A DNA stretch of 64,000 bases from Staphylococcus saccharolyticus (GTDB lineage Bacteria > Bacillota > Bacilli > Staphylococcales > Staphylococcaceae), in contig NZ_UHDZ01000001.1 in the NCBI RefSeq assembly GCF_900458815.1, forward strand, positions 186,001-250,000. Direction: 5' to 3'. A model generated the notes under the pieces. The model saw nothing but the letters and a program-made list of their open reading frames with translations. It searched no databases and was not told where the DNA came from. Shown piece by piece: positions 30,974 through 40,731 of the stretch (within the stretch, counting starts at the first letter, position 1; the number at the start of each line of letters is the position of its first letter). The position numbers were made by a program, and so were the translations under genes.

Positions 30974-32470
30974 TTATTTAGATTCGTAATAATTTAATTC
31001 TAAATCTTTAGATGTTTGTTTACGAGTTTCTCTCATTAACTTCACATCTTTGATAAGAGATTTACCATATGATGGGATTATTTTTTGTAATTTTGGTTTC
31101 CATTCATTTTCATAATCAGCAAAGTTTTTCTCTAAAACTTCTAGGGCTACGGATACTGAAGTTGATGCCCCTGGTGATTCACCTAATAATGCGATAACAG
31201 AGTGGTCTTTAGAGTTAACAACTTCTGTACCGAATTGGATGAATCCTTTACCATTTTCTTCAGTGTCTTTAATCACTTGAACACGTTTACCTGCAGTATA
31301 CACTTGCCAATCTTCATCACGAGCTTCAGGGTAGAACATACGTAGATGGTTCATACAACCTTCTTTAGTCATTAATACTTGATCGATTGAGTATTTGATT
31401 AATGGTAAGTTTTTAACTGCAGATGCAAGTAAAGTTGTGATGTTATATGGTTTGATAGATTTGAATAAATCTAAGTTAGAACCATTTCTTAAGAATTTAG
31501 GTCCAATGTTTGCGAATGGTCCAAATAATAGTGTTCTTTCACCTTCAATGTAACGAATATCTAAGTGAGGTACAGTCATTGGAGGTGTGCCTGGTGGTTC
31601 TTTACCGTATACTTTAACGTCATGTTCATTAATTACACCAGGGTTTGTACAAATTAAGAATTGACCGCTGATAGGGAATCCACCAAGATGTTTGCTTTCA
31701 GGAATACCAGTTTTTTGTAATAGTGGTATAGCGCCACCGCCAGCACCGATAAATACATAATCAGTTTGATGTTCAAAGACTTGACCAGTGTTACGATTTT
31801 TAACTTTAACTTCCCAAATACCGTCTTTGCGACGATTGAAGTTAACGACTTCATGGTTATATTGGACATCAGCATTTGGATGTTTTTTAATATTTTTAGC
31901 CATTTTACGAGTTAATTCACCGTAGTTAACATCAGTACCTTCGTCGATTTTACTAGCCGCCATAATTTCATTTCCAGTGCGACCTGTCATCATTAGTGGC
32001 ATCCATTTTCTCATTACTTCGATATCTTCTGTGTATTCGATATTATCGAACATAGGGAAGTTACGCATTGCTTCGTAACGGTCTTTTAAGAACTTAACGT
32101 TATTTTTACCTCTTACGAAACTAATATGAGGAAGTGGATTAATGAAATCTTTAGGGCTATCAATACTACCACTTTTAACTAAGTAACCCCAGAATTGTTT
32201 AGAAATCTCGAATTGTTCGTTGATTTCTTTGGCTTTTTCTATATCAATTGAACCATCGGGTTGTTGAACTGTATAGTTCAATTCACATAACGCAGCATGC
32301 CCAGTACCGGCATTGTTTCTTTCGTTAGAACTTTCAATACCTGGACGATCTAAGCGTTCATAGAGTTTGATGTTCCAATTAGGTTCTAATTCTTTAAGCA
32401 TAGAACCGAATGTCGTACTTAAGACACCAGCACCAATAATAACTACATTTTTTGACTCCGTATTAGTCAT
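30974..32470 (-). CDS. mqo: Malate:quinone oxidoreductase
   Basis: An intact 498-residue FAD-dependent peripheral membrane enzyme that oxidises malate to oxaloacetate and passes electrons to menaquinone. The start at ATG 32470 (MTNTESKNVVIIGAG) has AAGAAGGGTGAG upstream and gives the usual family length; a longer in-frame extension upstream is not supported. The Rossmann motif VVIIGAGVLSTTFGSMLKEL opens the FAD domain; GIESSNERNNAGTGHAALCE, GFPISGQFLI and LLGESPGASTSVSVALEVLE are conserved Mqo blocks. Staphylococci carry one or two copies. Confidence 0.93.
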   Translation of the reverse strand: MTNTESKNVVIIGAGVLSTTFGSMLKELEPNWNIKLYERLDRPGIESSNERNNAGTGHAALCELNYTVQQPDGSIDIEKAKEINEQFEISKQFWGYLVKSGSIDSPKDFINPLPHISFVRGKNNVKFLKDRYEAMRNFPMFDNIEYTEDIEVMRKWMPLMMTGRTGNEIMAASKIDEGTDVNYGELTRKMAKNIKKHPNADVQYNHEVVNFNRRKDGIWEVKVKNRNTGQVFEHQTDYVFIGAGGGAIPLLQKTGIPESKHLGGFPISGQFLICTNPGVINEHDVKVYGKEPPGTPPMTVPHLDIRYIEGERTLLFGPFANIGPKFLRNGSNLDLFKSIKPYNITTLLASAVKNLPLIKYSIDQVLMTKEGCMNHLRMFYPEARDEDWQVYTAGKRVQVIKDTEENGKGFIQFGTEVVNSKDHSVIALLGESPGASTSVSVALEVLEKNFADYENEWKPKLQKIIPSYGKSLIKDVKLMRETRKQTSKDLELNYYESK

Positions 32471-32834
32471 TATTTGCTCACCCTTCTTAAAAAGAATTCG
32501 TGCAAAAATAATTAAATTATTGCGCTGATTAATATTATAAGACTGATACATCTATAATAAAAATACATATTTATAATACGACCTATTCCGCTTTGTAATA
32601 TTTTAAACACAATTGTTGTGAAATGGAGAATCTATGATATAACAGTTCGCAAAAAGATCATTATTATATAGAAGGAATATCATAATGACTAAAGGCCAGT
32701 CTGACGCATGTCTGAAGGAAGACATACATCATGATTAGGTAGTATAAATTTTGCAAATGACACAGCAAAAAAGGAGTATATATTGAAAAATGTCACTTTT
32801 ATTTAGAAAGGGCTAAGAAACATGATAGAGGGGG
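32471..32834. other. Gap between mqo and the acetyltransferase
   Basis: This 364-bp AT-rich stretch has two very short ORFs with ribosome sites (16 codons at 32684 starting MTKGQSDACL, and seven codons at about 32783). They look like debris or a leader, and I do not call genes. Confidence 0.35.
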
Positions 32835-33344
32835 ATGATGTTAGAAACTGGAAGATTATTATTAGACAAACCGGATTTAAAATATATTGATGAACTATAT
32901 CTTTTACACACAAATAAAGAAGCAACTCAGTATACACCAAAGGGTATTCATGAAAGTAAAGAGGTGACTAAAAGGTTTATTGAAGGATGGATAAGACATT
33001 GGGAGGAGAACAACTTTGGTTATTTTATCTTAATTACTGAAGACTCTAAAGAAGTTGCAGGTATTACGGAATTTGAATATCGCACGATAAATTATCAACG
33101 CTTTCTTAATTTATACTATAGATTTTTTTCAGAATTCACTAAACAAGGGTTAGCTACAGAGAGAATAGACAAGATTTCTTACTCGTTAAAACATTACGAT
33201 TCAATTACTCCTAAAATTATACATACAAATCAACCATCTATTAAATTAGCAGAACGATTAGGTTATATTGATGATCTATCTTGGAATAATATCATTAATA
33301 AAGGTAACCCATTGCTTTTTTATTCAACAACTCAATATACCTAG
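32835..33344 (+). CDS. GNAT-family acetyltransferase (RimJ/RimL-like)
   Basis: A complete 169-residue acetyltransferase of the Acetyltransf_3 group: ETGRLLLDKPDLKYIDELY at the N-terminus, EVAGITEFEYR as the central strand, YYRFFSEFTKQGLATERI where the family has the acetyl-CoA loop, and TNQPSIKLAERLGYI at the end. AGAGGGGG abuts the first ATG, so the second ATG at 32838 may be used. Substrate unknown. Confidence 0.78.
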   Translation: MMLETGRLLLDKPDLKYIDELYLLHTNKEATQYTPKGIHESKEVTKRFIEGWIRHWEENNFGYFILITEDSKEVAGITEFEYRTINYQRFLNLYYRFFSEFTKQGLATERIDKISYSLKHYDSITPKIIHTNQPSIKLAERLGYIDDLSWNNIINKGNPLLFYSTTQYT

Positions 33345-33364
33345 TTAAGTTAATAGTAAAAATA

Positions 33365-33452
33365 AAAACTCCATCCTGATAATGTGCAAACTTTGGACTA
33401 AGAATTTTAGTTCTATTTTCTAGTTTGCTACATCATCAAAGTGGAGTTTTAT
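33365..33452. terminator. Long bidirectional terminator-like hairpin
   Basis: AAAACTCCA (33365-33373) pairs with TGGAGTTTT (33442-33450), and weaker pairings (GATGA..., CAAACT/AGTTTG) fill the inside. It separates the convergent acetyltransferase and PfpI genes. Confidence 0.65.
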
Positions 33453-33462
33453 TAAAATGTTA

Positions 33463-34053
33463 TCAAGTATATGGATTTCCAAATCGTTTGCAATACTCGT
33501 AGAAACCATATTTATTCATAAATATTTGCTTTTTAATATTTTCGGCAGTATCAAAATGAATCGTTTTAAGTACATATTCTGTGAAATCTAAGGTCGCGGT
33601 ACCATTAGCAGTTATAAAGTGTTTATCTTGTATGATTTGTTCTGGTTGAAAATTATGATGAGAATTATATTTTGGAAATTGTCTAAATATTTCGATTGAA
33701 TTACCGGTATGCTGATAATGATTTAAAAAAACATGTTTAGCTAAATAATCTACTGCACTACAAATGGCTCCTGCATTTTTATTCAAATTAAATGCTTCTT
33801 GAATGAAATCATACAAAGTTTTATTTTCAGTAAACCAACTGCTCCCACCTATGAGTAATAATAAATCGTATTTAGGATTGATTTCATTATGGTTGGTATC
33901 GATTTTAGTGTAAAAGCCACCGAGAGAGATCACACTGTCAGAAATGGACACCGTTTGAACTGACCATTCATTACTCCTATTTAAAATTGGACTAAGATAG
34001 CAACTTTTCCAATCAGCATATTCATCTAACAATAAAAATAATGCAGTCTACAT
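33463..34053 (-). pseudogene. DJ-1/PfpI-family protein, nonsense at codon 2
   Basis: The natural start appears to be ATG 34053, but codon 2 is TAG, followed by TALFLLLDEYADWKS, a typical opening for this group. The rest is undamaged: LLLLIGGSSWF, then GAICSAVDYLA with the nucleophile-elbow cysteine, and NGTATLDFTEYVL. A TTG at 34032 could rescue a slightly shorter protein of 189 residues starting just before DEYADWKS. So it may be only weakened. Members are cysteine hydrolases or chaperones of unknown substrate. Confidence 0.75.
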
Positions 34054-34065
34054 AAATTTAACTCC

Positions 34066-34476
34066 TTATTTAGTGACTTTTATGCTTATCTTTTGCCTTT
34101 TTCTTTTTAGTTTTCTCTTATATTTTGAGTGTTGCTCTCTCTTAAGCTTATTTAATTTTTTACTGTTATGTTTTTTTAGTTCCTGTTCTTCTTTAATAGC
34201 TTGTTGAGCTAAAGTAGTGAATTTAGGTGCTTTTTGTTCTTTTGCCACTTTTCTTTGCAAACGTTTTGGGTTAACCTTTTTCGGTTTTATGGGTTTATTT
34301 TTAGTGGTTATTGTTTTTTCCAGCAGTGGGTTCAACTTCCAATAAATAAAATTAAGTACCTTTTCGTCACTAGGTTCACTACCAAAAGTGACTTTTAAAA
34401 ATTTACTGACTAAATTATCTTGATATTCTACTAAACCAACAAAAAACTGACCATCGTGAAATATTGATAATTTCAT
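34066..34476 (-). CDS. yjdF: YjdF-family protein (DUF2992)
   Basis: A 136-residue protein with a globular N-terminal part (MKLSIFHDGQFFVGLVEYQD, FGSEPSDEKVLNFI) and a long, very basic Lys/Arg-rich C-terminal helix, the pattern of DUF2992. ATG 34476 with GAGGAGGGAC upstream. In other Firmicutes this gene follows the yjdF riboswitch, which binds flat aza-aromatic compounds; a structured leader is present here too. Function of the protein is not established. Confidence 0.85.
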   Translation of the reverse strand: MKLSIFHDGQFFVGLVEYQDNLVSKFLKVTFGSEPSDEKVLNFIYWKLNPLLEKTITTKNKPIKPKKVNPKRLQRKVAKEQKAPKFTTLAQQAIKEEQELKKHNSKKLNKLKREQHSKYKRKLKRKRQKISIKVTK

Positions 34477-34620
34477 TGATAAGTCCCTCCTCGATAGAAA
34501 ATTGAAATGATGGACGACCTGAGGAGGAAGGTTACTGACAAAAATTTAAATTTGCATTGGGATTACCAACCCAAATGTGTTTTTACATTTCTAGATTAAG
34601 TATGACATGAATTTAACTTA
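34477..34620 (-). ncRNA. Probable yjdF-motif riboswitch leader
   Basis: On the minus strand the leader has hairpins AAATGT/ACATTT and TTGGG/CCCAA (around GGGTTGGTAATCCC), then GTCAGTAACCTTCCTCC, whose pyrimidine tract could pair with the ribosome site GAGGAGGGA. Position before yjdF and this layout suggest the yjdF motif, which I could not align to a model. Confidence 0.55.
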
Positions 34621-34636
34621 TAAACAAAGTTCTTTT

Positions 34637-35047
34637 TTATACTGTTTCTGAAAAAATAAAGTGACTTTTAGTGTGACCGAAAAACTGAATTTTATCAATT
34701 AAACTTTCAACATCAGCCATATTTTTGAAATGAGCTTTGAATATAAAGCAACTTTCACCAGAAATTCTATAACAAAAGTCTATATTACTTTGATTATTAA
34801 TAAATTCTGTAAAGTCTTTATATAAATTATTTTTAATTTCGACTTCTATTATCGTATTAATCTCATATCCTAAAGCTTTATAATTGATGTCAATGGTATA
34901 TCGATTAATTATCTTGGAATCAATTAATTTATTAATACGTTCTCTAACTGAGGGTGTGGATAAATTAACTTCTTTGCCTATTTCATGTAATGATAATTTA
35001 CTATTTTTTGCGAGTAAATTAATAATATTTTCATTAGTTAAGTCCAA
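34637..35047 (-). CDS. Lrp/AsnC-family transcriptional regulator
   Basis: A 136-residue protein with an N-terminal winged helix (NIINLLAKNSKLSLHEIGKEVNLSTPSVRERI) and a C-terminal RAM ligand-binding domain. It starts at TTG 35047 with GGAG upstream. It is divergent from the AhpD-like gene 91 bases away, which it probably controls together with itself. Intact. Confidence 0.88.
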   Translation of the reverse strand: MDLTNENIINLLAKNSKLSLHEIGKEVNLSTPSVRERINKLIDSKIINRYTIDINYKALGYEINTIIEVEIKNNLYKDFTEFINNQSNIDFCYRISGESCFIFKAHFKNMADVESLIDKIQFFGHTKSHFIFSETV

Positions 35048-35138
35048 GGTAGTATTCTCCTAATTTTTGATAAGTTTAATATATTTTTGACTAATATATC
35101 ATATTCATAAATCTTTTTCTCTTAATTAAGGGGATTTT

Positions 35139-35558
35139 ATGGCTATTGTAGAATTATCAGATAAAGGTCATACACCTTATGATAGAATATTAGGTCATGT
35201 TCCTAAAATTTATGAAAATTGGATTGCTCTTGGTGATGTTCTTAAAAAAGAAGAATTTTTATCAGCAGAGTTAAAAGAAGAAATAAGAAAGATGTTAGCA
35301 CAAAATAACAATTGTTTATATTGTAAAGCTAAAGGTAGACCAGAAAAAAAGTTCATAGATGATAAATCCATCATTTGTATCGGGTTTGTAGATGTATTTA
35401 TAACACAAAAAGGAATTATGCCTAAGTCTTCAATAGAATTATTAAAAGAGAATTTAACTGAGCAAGAGATGGTAGAATTGTTTGTATATATAACGTTTAC
35501 CAATTGTCAACATCAGTTTGGCTCATTGATGTCTCTTCAACCTGAAGATGGGCAATAA
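35139..35558 (+). CDS. AhpD-like carboxymuconolactone decarboxylase family protein
   Basis: A 139-residue all-helical protein. CLYCKAKGRP near residue 60 is the CxxC of alkylhydroperoxidase-like proteins, and the end YITFTNCQHQFGSLMS is the usual closing helix. AAGGGGATTTT precedes the ATG. Family members reduce peroxides or act as disulphide-dependent enzymes; the divergent Lrp gene is the likely regulator. Intact. Confidence 0.7.
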   Translation: MAIVELSDKGHTPYDRILGHVPKIYENWIALGDVLKKEEFLSAELKEEIRKMLAQNNNCLYCKAKGRPEKKFIDDKSIICIGFVDVFITQKGIMPKSSIELLKENLTEQEMVELFVYITFTNCQHQFGSLMSLQPEDGQ

Positions 35559-35708
35559 GTAATCTTTTGAAATGTTGTACTAGACTTGGTATAAGTATAA
35601 TGTACAACATTTTCTTTAAGGAAATTTTAATTGTGAGTAATTCTTTAGAAATATCATATGCTTATTACATACATGAATGATAATTTTATACTAAAATAGG
35701 AGGATACT

Positions 35709-36846
35709 ATGTTTCACAAAGTAACACACACAACAGCGATGATAGGCATTGTTGCTTTACTCGGTACTTCTTTAAGTTACGGTGCAGAAAAACCAAGTGA
35801 AGTCATAAATCATCATACAAAGAACAACATATCTAGTACATATGAACCTGATGCCTTAACTTTAACAACACAGAATGGTCAAATTTTATATCGTTATCAT
35901 GAGAATAAAAAAGAGGATCCAGCCTCTTTAACGAAAATGATGACTATGTATCTTACATTAGATGCAGTTAAATCAGGAAAAGTACATATGAATGACAAAA
36001 TAAAAATAACTTCTGAGCAAGCTCGATTGTCTCAGTTACCTAATTTATCTTCAGTCCCTTTACAGGCAGGTCAAACCTATACAGTGAAACAAATTTTAGA
36101 ACAGACTGCATTGGCATCTAGCAACGCAGCGGCATTAATATTAGGTGAAAAAGTATCAGGTTCGATATCCCTACAGATAAAATGAATAAACAAGCTAAGG
36201 ACTTTGGTATGAAGCAAACGCATTATACAAGCCCAGCAGGTGCAGATAGAAAATTATTAGGTTCATTTGCTCCAAATAAGTATAAAAAACAAGGTAAAAC
36301 ATCTAAAGATATGAATATGATGATGTATCACATGATCAAAAAACATACGGAAATTTTAAAAAATCACCAAAAAGCTTTCATCAACACAACAAGGTCAGTC
36401 ATTTCAAATCGACAAATCTGTCGTTAAAAGGACAACCTAAGTATTATGAAGGCACAGATGGCTTAAAAATTGGAATAAGTGATACTGGATACAGTTTAGC
36501 ATTAACAAATCAACGAAACGGTTTGCGACTTAATGAAATAATTTTAAATGTGTCACCTTATCCGAGTGAAGAGGCTAAGGTGAATCGGAATGAAATCGCG
36601 AATAATATGATGAAATATTATCGACAACAGTTTGAAAAGGGAGAACATCAAATAGGTGGGAAACAGTATAATGTAAAGAAAGATTTATACGATGTTGTTC
36701 CTAAAAATAAAGAATGGCATATTTCAATCAATAGTAAAGATGCGACTTACGTACATTATCAACGTTACTTTTTACAAGGAAATACGTATCCAACAGTGAA
36801 AGTTGAAGAAAAACATAGGGGATTCTTTAAGTGGTTATTTAAATAA
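35709..36846 (+). pseudogene. PBP4-like D-Ala-D-Ala carboxypeptidase, broken
   Basis: A signal peptide (MFHKVTHTTAMIGIVALLGT...) is followed by the SxxK motif in EDPASLTKMMTMYLTLDAV and the SxN motif in LASSNAAALILGEKV. A frameshift near 36172-36182 leads to MNKQAKDFGMKQTHYTSPAGAD; another near 36390 leads to the region where KTG should be but reads DGLKIGISDTG, so the third motif is altered to KIG. The end DLYDVVPKNKEWHISI resembles the C-terminal domain of S. aureus PBP4. So it is a second, decaying low-molecular-weight PBP. Confidence 0.82.
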
Positions 36847-36883
36847 ATGCATATTGCAGTTATATTTTAAATCTTTATGAAGA

Positions 36884-36918
36884 GCCTGAGATACCAATCA
36901 ATGTCTCAGGCGTTTTAA
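36884..36918 (+). terminator. Hairpin after the PBP pseudogene
   Basis: GCCTGAGA (36884-36891) pairs with TCTCAGGC (36904-36911), then GTTTTAA; a weak T tract. Confidence 0.6.
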
Positions 36919-36926
36919 CGTATTGA

Positions 36927-37083
36927 CAGTCGATGATAGAATTGAGCATGGGCTCATATCAAGCTTTTTTCAACTATAGTCTGGACCCAACATATAGAAT
37001 TTCATTCAGAAATTCTATAAACAATGCAAGTTGGTGTTCCGGGGATGGAACAATGAATCCGCTATGAATTCTGTCCACGCACT
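36927..37083 (+). repeat. Staphylococcal intergenic repeat, copy C
   Basis: It runs from CAGTCGATGATAG, TATCAAGCTTTTTTCAAC, ATTCATTCAGAAATTCTA, ACAATGCAAGTTG and GGGGATGGAACAATGAATC to GAATTCTGTCCACGCAC, matching copies B and D in order. Confidence 0.75.
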
Positions 37084-37101
37084 TTGTATTGCCAAGAGTA
37101 A

Positions 37102-37709
37102 CTAGAACTTCTTAATGTGTGTTTCTCTCATGCCGTTAATAATTTTAACTATTTCTAATGTTAATTCATCAACTGATTGTTTTTGACCCTGTTTTAACCA
37201 TGCATAAATAATACGTAAAATACCACCTGCTAGAAATTCCATATAAACTTCTAAATCGATATTAAAGCGTATGCCATAACGTATGTCGAAATCAACTTGT
37301 CTTTCAATTCCTTTATATAACTGATTGTAAACAATAATTGTTACTTCACCATAATAGGTAATGTTTAACACACTTTGAATAGTATTTCGGTTATTTTTTA
37401 AGAAATTCAAGGTATTCCGTACTACATTTTCAAAGTAAGTTTTAGGTTGCTTTACAGCTAAGTTTTAGGTTGCTTTACAGCTAAGTTAGATGAATGAGAT
37501 TCATGTAAACTTTTAAAAAATTGATTGAGTACTTGATCTAATAAATCATATTTATCGTTGTAATGTTTATAAAAAGTTGAACGACGAACCATAGCATGTT
37601 CACACAAACCTTGAATAGTGATTTGATTAAAACTTTTCATCTTTAGTAATTCTAAAAATGTATCCATTAGAGCACGTTGTGTCTTTTTAACACGTAAATC
37701 GTTGCTATT
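37102..37709 (-). pseudogene. TetR-family regulator 1, broken by a 23-bp tandem duplication
   Basis: The start MNSNDLRVKKTQRALMDTF is followed by a TetR helix-turn-helix (NQITIQGLCEHAMVRRSTFYKHYNDKYDL). The frame ends at 37458 because a 23-bp unit is present twice (37438-37483). After it, the C-terminal domain continues in another frame (LNITYYGEVTIIVYNQ, GGILRIIYAWLKQGQ). The C-terminal pattern resembles the DhaS-like TetR subgroup. It lies head-to-tail with a paralogue at 38061-38652. Confidence 0.85.
37438..37483. repeat. Perfect 23-bp tandem duplication inside a tetR gene
   Basis: The unit beginning AGTTTTAGGTTGC and ending TTACAGCTA occurs at 37438-37460 and again at 37461-37483. Since 23 is not a multiple of three, it accounts for the frameshift. 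Confidence 0.95.
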
Positions 37710-38060
37710 CATTTTATTCACCTCATATAGCGGATACTTCAAAATCTGTGTGACTTAAGCGTCATTATATTTATTTTAACTGCTCTAATTAATTTAACTT
37801 AATATTTATTAAAAAAACGTTAAAGTCTCTAATTCAAAAAATCAACACTACTATATCTATAGTGTACTACTTTTATTTTAATTATATACCTTGATGAGTT
37901 GTGAAATGTTGATTTAAATCCAAATGGAATTAGAGAGGGGGTTACTGATAAAAAAGAGATACTAAAAGTTTAATGTAACAATTTTTTAGTTTGAACAAGG
38001 ATGTCCCTGTCTTAAGAGGGAAGTAATTAATGAAAAATGATTATTGAGTGAATTCCTTTT

Positions 38061-38652
38061 TTAATTTTTTATTTGGTAGTTGTGAACGCCATCTAGAATT
38101 TTAACAATTTCTCGAGTGAGTTCATCTATTGAATAATTTTGACCATCTTGGATCCAGGAATAAATCGTTCTTAATATTCCCCCGGTAATAAAATTAGCTA
38201 GCACATCAACATCGACATCGACATTAAATTTAAATCCATGTTTAGTTTCAAATTGTATCTGTGCTTGCATTCCAGTATATAATTGTTCGAAGATAATATC
38301 TGTTGTCTCATCATAAAGTGTTAAAGTCAATACATTTTGAGCTATAGTTTTATGATTATTTATATAAGCTAATGAATCGTATATGACTTTTTCAAAGTGA
38401 GCTCTCGGCTTATCAGGGTTTAATACAGCAAAATGCTTCTCTCTTATTCTGAAAACGAGCTTTCGAATAAGTAATTTAAATAAATCATATTTATCATCAA
38501 ATCTTCTATCAAAAAGTGGAACGTCTGACTAAAGCTTTGTCACATAAATCTTGTACAGTAATTTGTTTGAATTCTTTAGTGCTTAGAGTTTCAAATAGGG
38601 CATCTAACAATGCATTTTCAGTTTTTTCTACACGCAAAACTTTACTATTCAT
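38061..38652 (-). pseudogene. TetR-family regulator 2, frameshifted paralogue
   Basis: The start MNSKVLRVEKTENALLDALF (ATG 38652) and the helix-turn-helix FKQITVQDLCDKALVRRSTF match regulator 1. An extra T in a T run near 38515 gives a stop; the next frame reads DRRFDDKYDLFKLLIRKLV and continues through TLTLYDETTDIIFEQLYTG and GGILRTIYSWIQDGQ to the end at 38061. Both copies have lost function independently. Neighbouring targets are not obvious. Confidence 0.85.
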
Positions 38653-39274
38653 TATACACCTCTTAAAAATGAGACATTTATTGAAAAATGTCACATAAGT
38701 ATTAGATGGCTTAATTTGGATACACATTGTTTGATTTAAAATTGATACAATTTCTGATATAACTAAATTTTAAATAAATCAAATTTGTGCATGCAATCTT
38801 ATTACTATATAAGCCATACTAACTCATTTAATTGGGCTTTGTGGGTTAGTATGTTTTGTGTGGTAATTAGAGAGTACTATTAATTTTTTCTCAAAATCAC
38901 TTACGCAGCTTTATAGCTGTATCTCTAAATTTTTGTGTATAAATGTAGTTTAAGTATCTCTAGTTATTGCGTGTGTTAAGCAAAATTTAGCGACATTTTA
39001 AAACTCAAATCGAAACTTTATAAAGTTTTATGAATATAGGTTTAACCACTTTTTAGAATAATATATCTATTATAGTGAAACAAGGCGTTTAGCATTTTAA
39101 AATGATGATTTCTGTGTTCTTGTGTAAAGAATGTAAACAGATTTATATATTCTTAAATAAAAGAATTTTCAGAAAAAACACTTGTTATATTACGTGTAAC
39201 ATGGTAGTGTATTACTACAATTTTACTTTAGTACAATATAGTGATAAAGGGATTGCTTGAAAAAGGGGGATTCT
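38653..39274. other. Gap upstream of the histidine operon
   Basis: About 620 bp. It contains a hairpin CATACTAAC (38815-38823)/GTTAGTATG (38845-38853) followed by TTTTGTG. Near the operon start are imperfect palindromes such as GTTATATTACGTGTAAC (39182-39198) and GTAGTGTATTACTAC, with TACAAT at about 39233 as a possible -10 box. I found no T-box motif, so histidine-tRNA control is not supported. Confidence 0.4.
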
Positions 39275-40090
39275 GTGCGCCTAGCCATTGATTTAATTTC
39301 TATTAAAGAAGAATTACAGTTTTTAAAATATTTTAATCAGCAGGGATATCAACTTGTTGATTTTAATTTAATTGAAAAATTGAACTGGAAAACATTAACA
39401 CATGAAGACTTGCAACAAATGGACGAGCGTTGCTTTTGGCAACACAATAAGCATATGTATGTTTTAAGAAATGATTTTACAAATCAACTATTTAGATATT
39501 TCACCGCATTCCCAATTAAGTATAAGCTCGTGGCATATGTCGGAGACATTATTAGAAATCATAAGGTAATAAAACAAGTTGGTATTGAAAATTATCACCC
39601 TAAATTTGAGACAATGACTAAAAGCTTTTTAGATTTTCATCATTTTATCCATCAATATCTCAATGACTGTATTCAATTCGTCATTTTAGGACATTACCAA
39701 TTGATTAATACACTATTAAAACCTCATGATCAAACTGAAGATGTTATGGAGATGATTGAAGAAAGAAATCTATCAGGCTTGATACAAAAATTAGGTGTAC
39801 AACATCCTCTCATTCAAATTCTTAAAGAAAATACATTGAATCAACTTAAAGTGTTTCCCGATTATCTACATGTGAATCATCCCGTCCTTAAATCCATTCA
39901 ATCATGGGGAAGTTGGTTAAAGAAACAAGGAATAACTCAAATTCATCTAGATATTACAGCTCAACCCCCAAGATCATACTACAAGGGTGTATTTATAAAG
40001 TGTCATTTGGAGCAATCAAGTCATAGGGTGCTAACAGGTGGTTATTATAATGATGTGCTCGAAGGTTTTGGTTTAGGATTAACGCTTTAA
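39275..40090 (+). CDS. hisZ: ATP phosphoribosyltransferase regulatory subunit
   Basis: HisZ is a catalytically dead histidyl-tRNA-synthetase paralogue that pairs with short-form HisG for the first step of histidine synthesis. Conserved blocks include EDLQQMDERCFWQHN, LRNDFTNQLFRY, MIEERNLSGLI and the C-terminal HLDITAQPPRSYYKGVFI...VLTGGYYNDVLEGFGLGLTL. I choose GTG 39275 (271 residues, near the usual staphylococcal length, with AGGGGGA upstream); TTG 39257 is also possible. First gene of the operon and intact. Confidence 0.85.
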   Translation: MRLAIDLISIKEELQFLKYFNQQGYQLVDFNLIEKLNWKTLTHEDLQQMDERCFWQHNKHMYVLRNDFTNQLFRYFTAFPIKYKLVAYVGDIIRNHKVIKQVGIENYHPKFETMTKSFLDFHHFIHQYLNDCIQFVILGHYQLINTLLKPHDQTEDVMEMIEERNLSGLIQKLGVQHPLIQILKENTLNQLKVFPDYLHVNHPVLKSIQSWGSWLKKQGITQIHLDITAQPPRSYYKGVFIKCHLEQSSHRVLTGGYYNDVLEGFGLGLTL

Positions 40091-40116
40091 TTTTGAAAAT
40101 GTAAGGAGCGACAAGC

Positions 40117-40731
40117 ATGTTACGAGTAGCACTAGCAAAAGGACGTTTATTAGAAAGCTTTATAGAATACATCCAACAAATACATCAAATGGCTATTGCA
40201 AATACCTTATTAAACAGAAACAGACAACTACTTCTTACAATTGACAATATTGAATTTATATTAGTAAAAGGTAGTGATGTATCTACTTACGTTGAACAAG
40301 GTATCGCTGATGTAGGAATAGTGGGCAGTGACATATTAAATGAACAGAGATTTAATATCAATAAATTATTAGATTTACCCTTTGGTAGATGCCACTTTGC
40401 TTTAGCTACAAAGCCACATATCAACCATTATAGTAAAGTTGTGACAAGTTACGTTCAAACTGCAACGTAATATTTTAATACTAATGGAATGGATGTAGAA
40501 GTGATACACCTTAATGGTTCTGTCGAACTTTCATGTGTTGTAGATATGGTAGATGGCATTGTAGATATTGTTCAAACAGGGACCACACTTGAAGCGAGTG
40601 GTCTTGTAGAAAAACAGCATATAGCTGATATTAATGCGAAGTTGATAACGAATAAAGCAGCATATTTTAAACAGGCTTCTGAAATAGAAGATTTTATAAA
40701 TCATTTGGGGGTGTTTATGAATCATGTTTAA
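40117..40731 (+). pseudogene. hisG: ATP phosphoribosyltransferase, internal nonsense codon
   Basis: Short-form HisG, about 204 residues when read through. [14 protein letters not shown] opens it, and [13 protein letters not shown] and [19 protein letters not shown] are the substrate motifs. TAA at 40468-40470 follows TSYVQTAT; the same frame continues [21 protein letters not shown], so it is a point nonsense change, most simply CAA to TAA. The truncated 117-residue product lacks the PRPP-binding loop. Confidence 0.9.

Noticed and set aside
32684..32810. Two very short ORFs before the acetyltransferase as further peptide genes
   Set aside because: They are polar (MTKGQSDACL...) or only seven codons, unlike the amphipathic peptides near the lipases, and have no paralogue here.
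36927..37083. CRISPR array
   Set aside because: The repeated blocks belong to dispersed intergenic repeats; there are no regularly spaced direct repeats or cas genes anywhere in the window.
38653..39274. T-box riboswitch controlling the histidine operon
   Set aside because: No T-box core motif or clear specifier stem was found upstream of hisZ; only short palindromes are visible.
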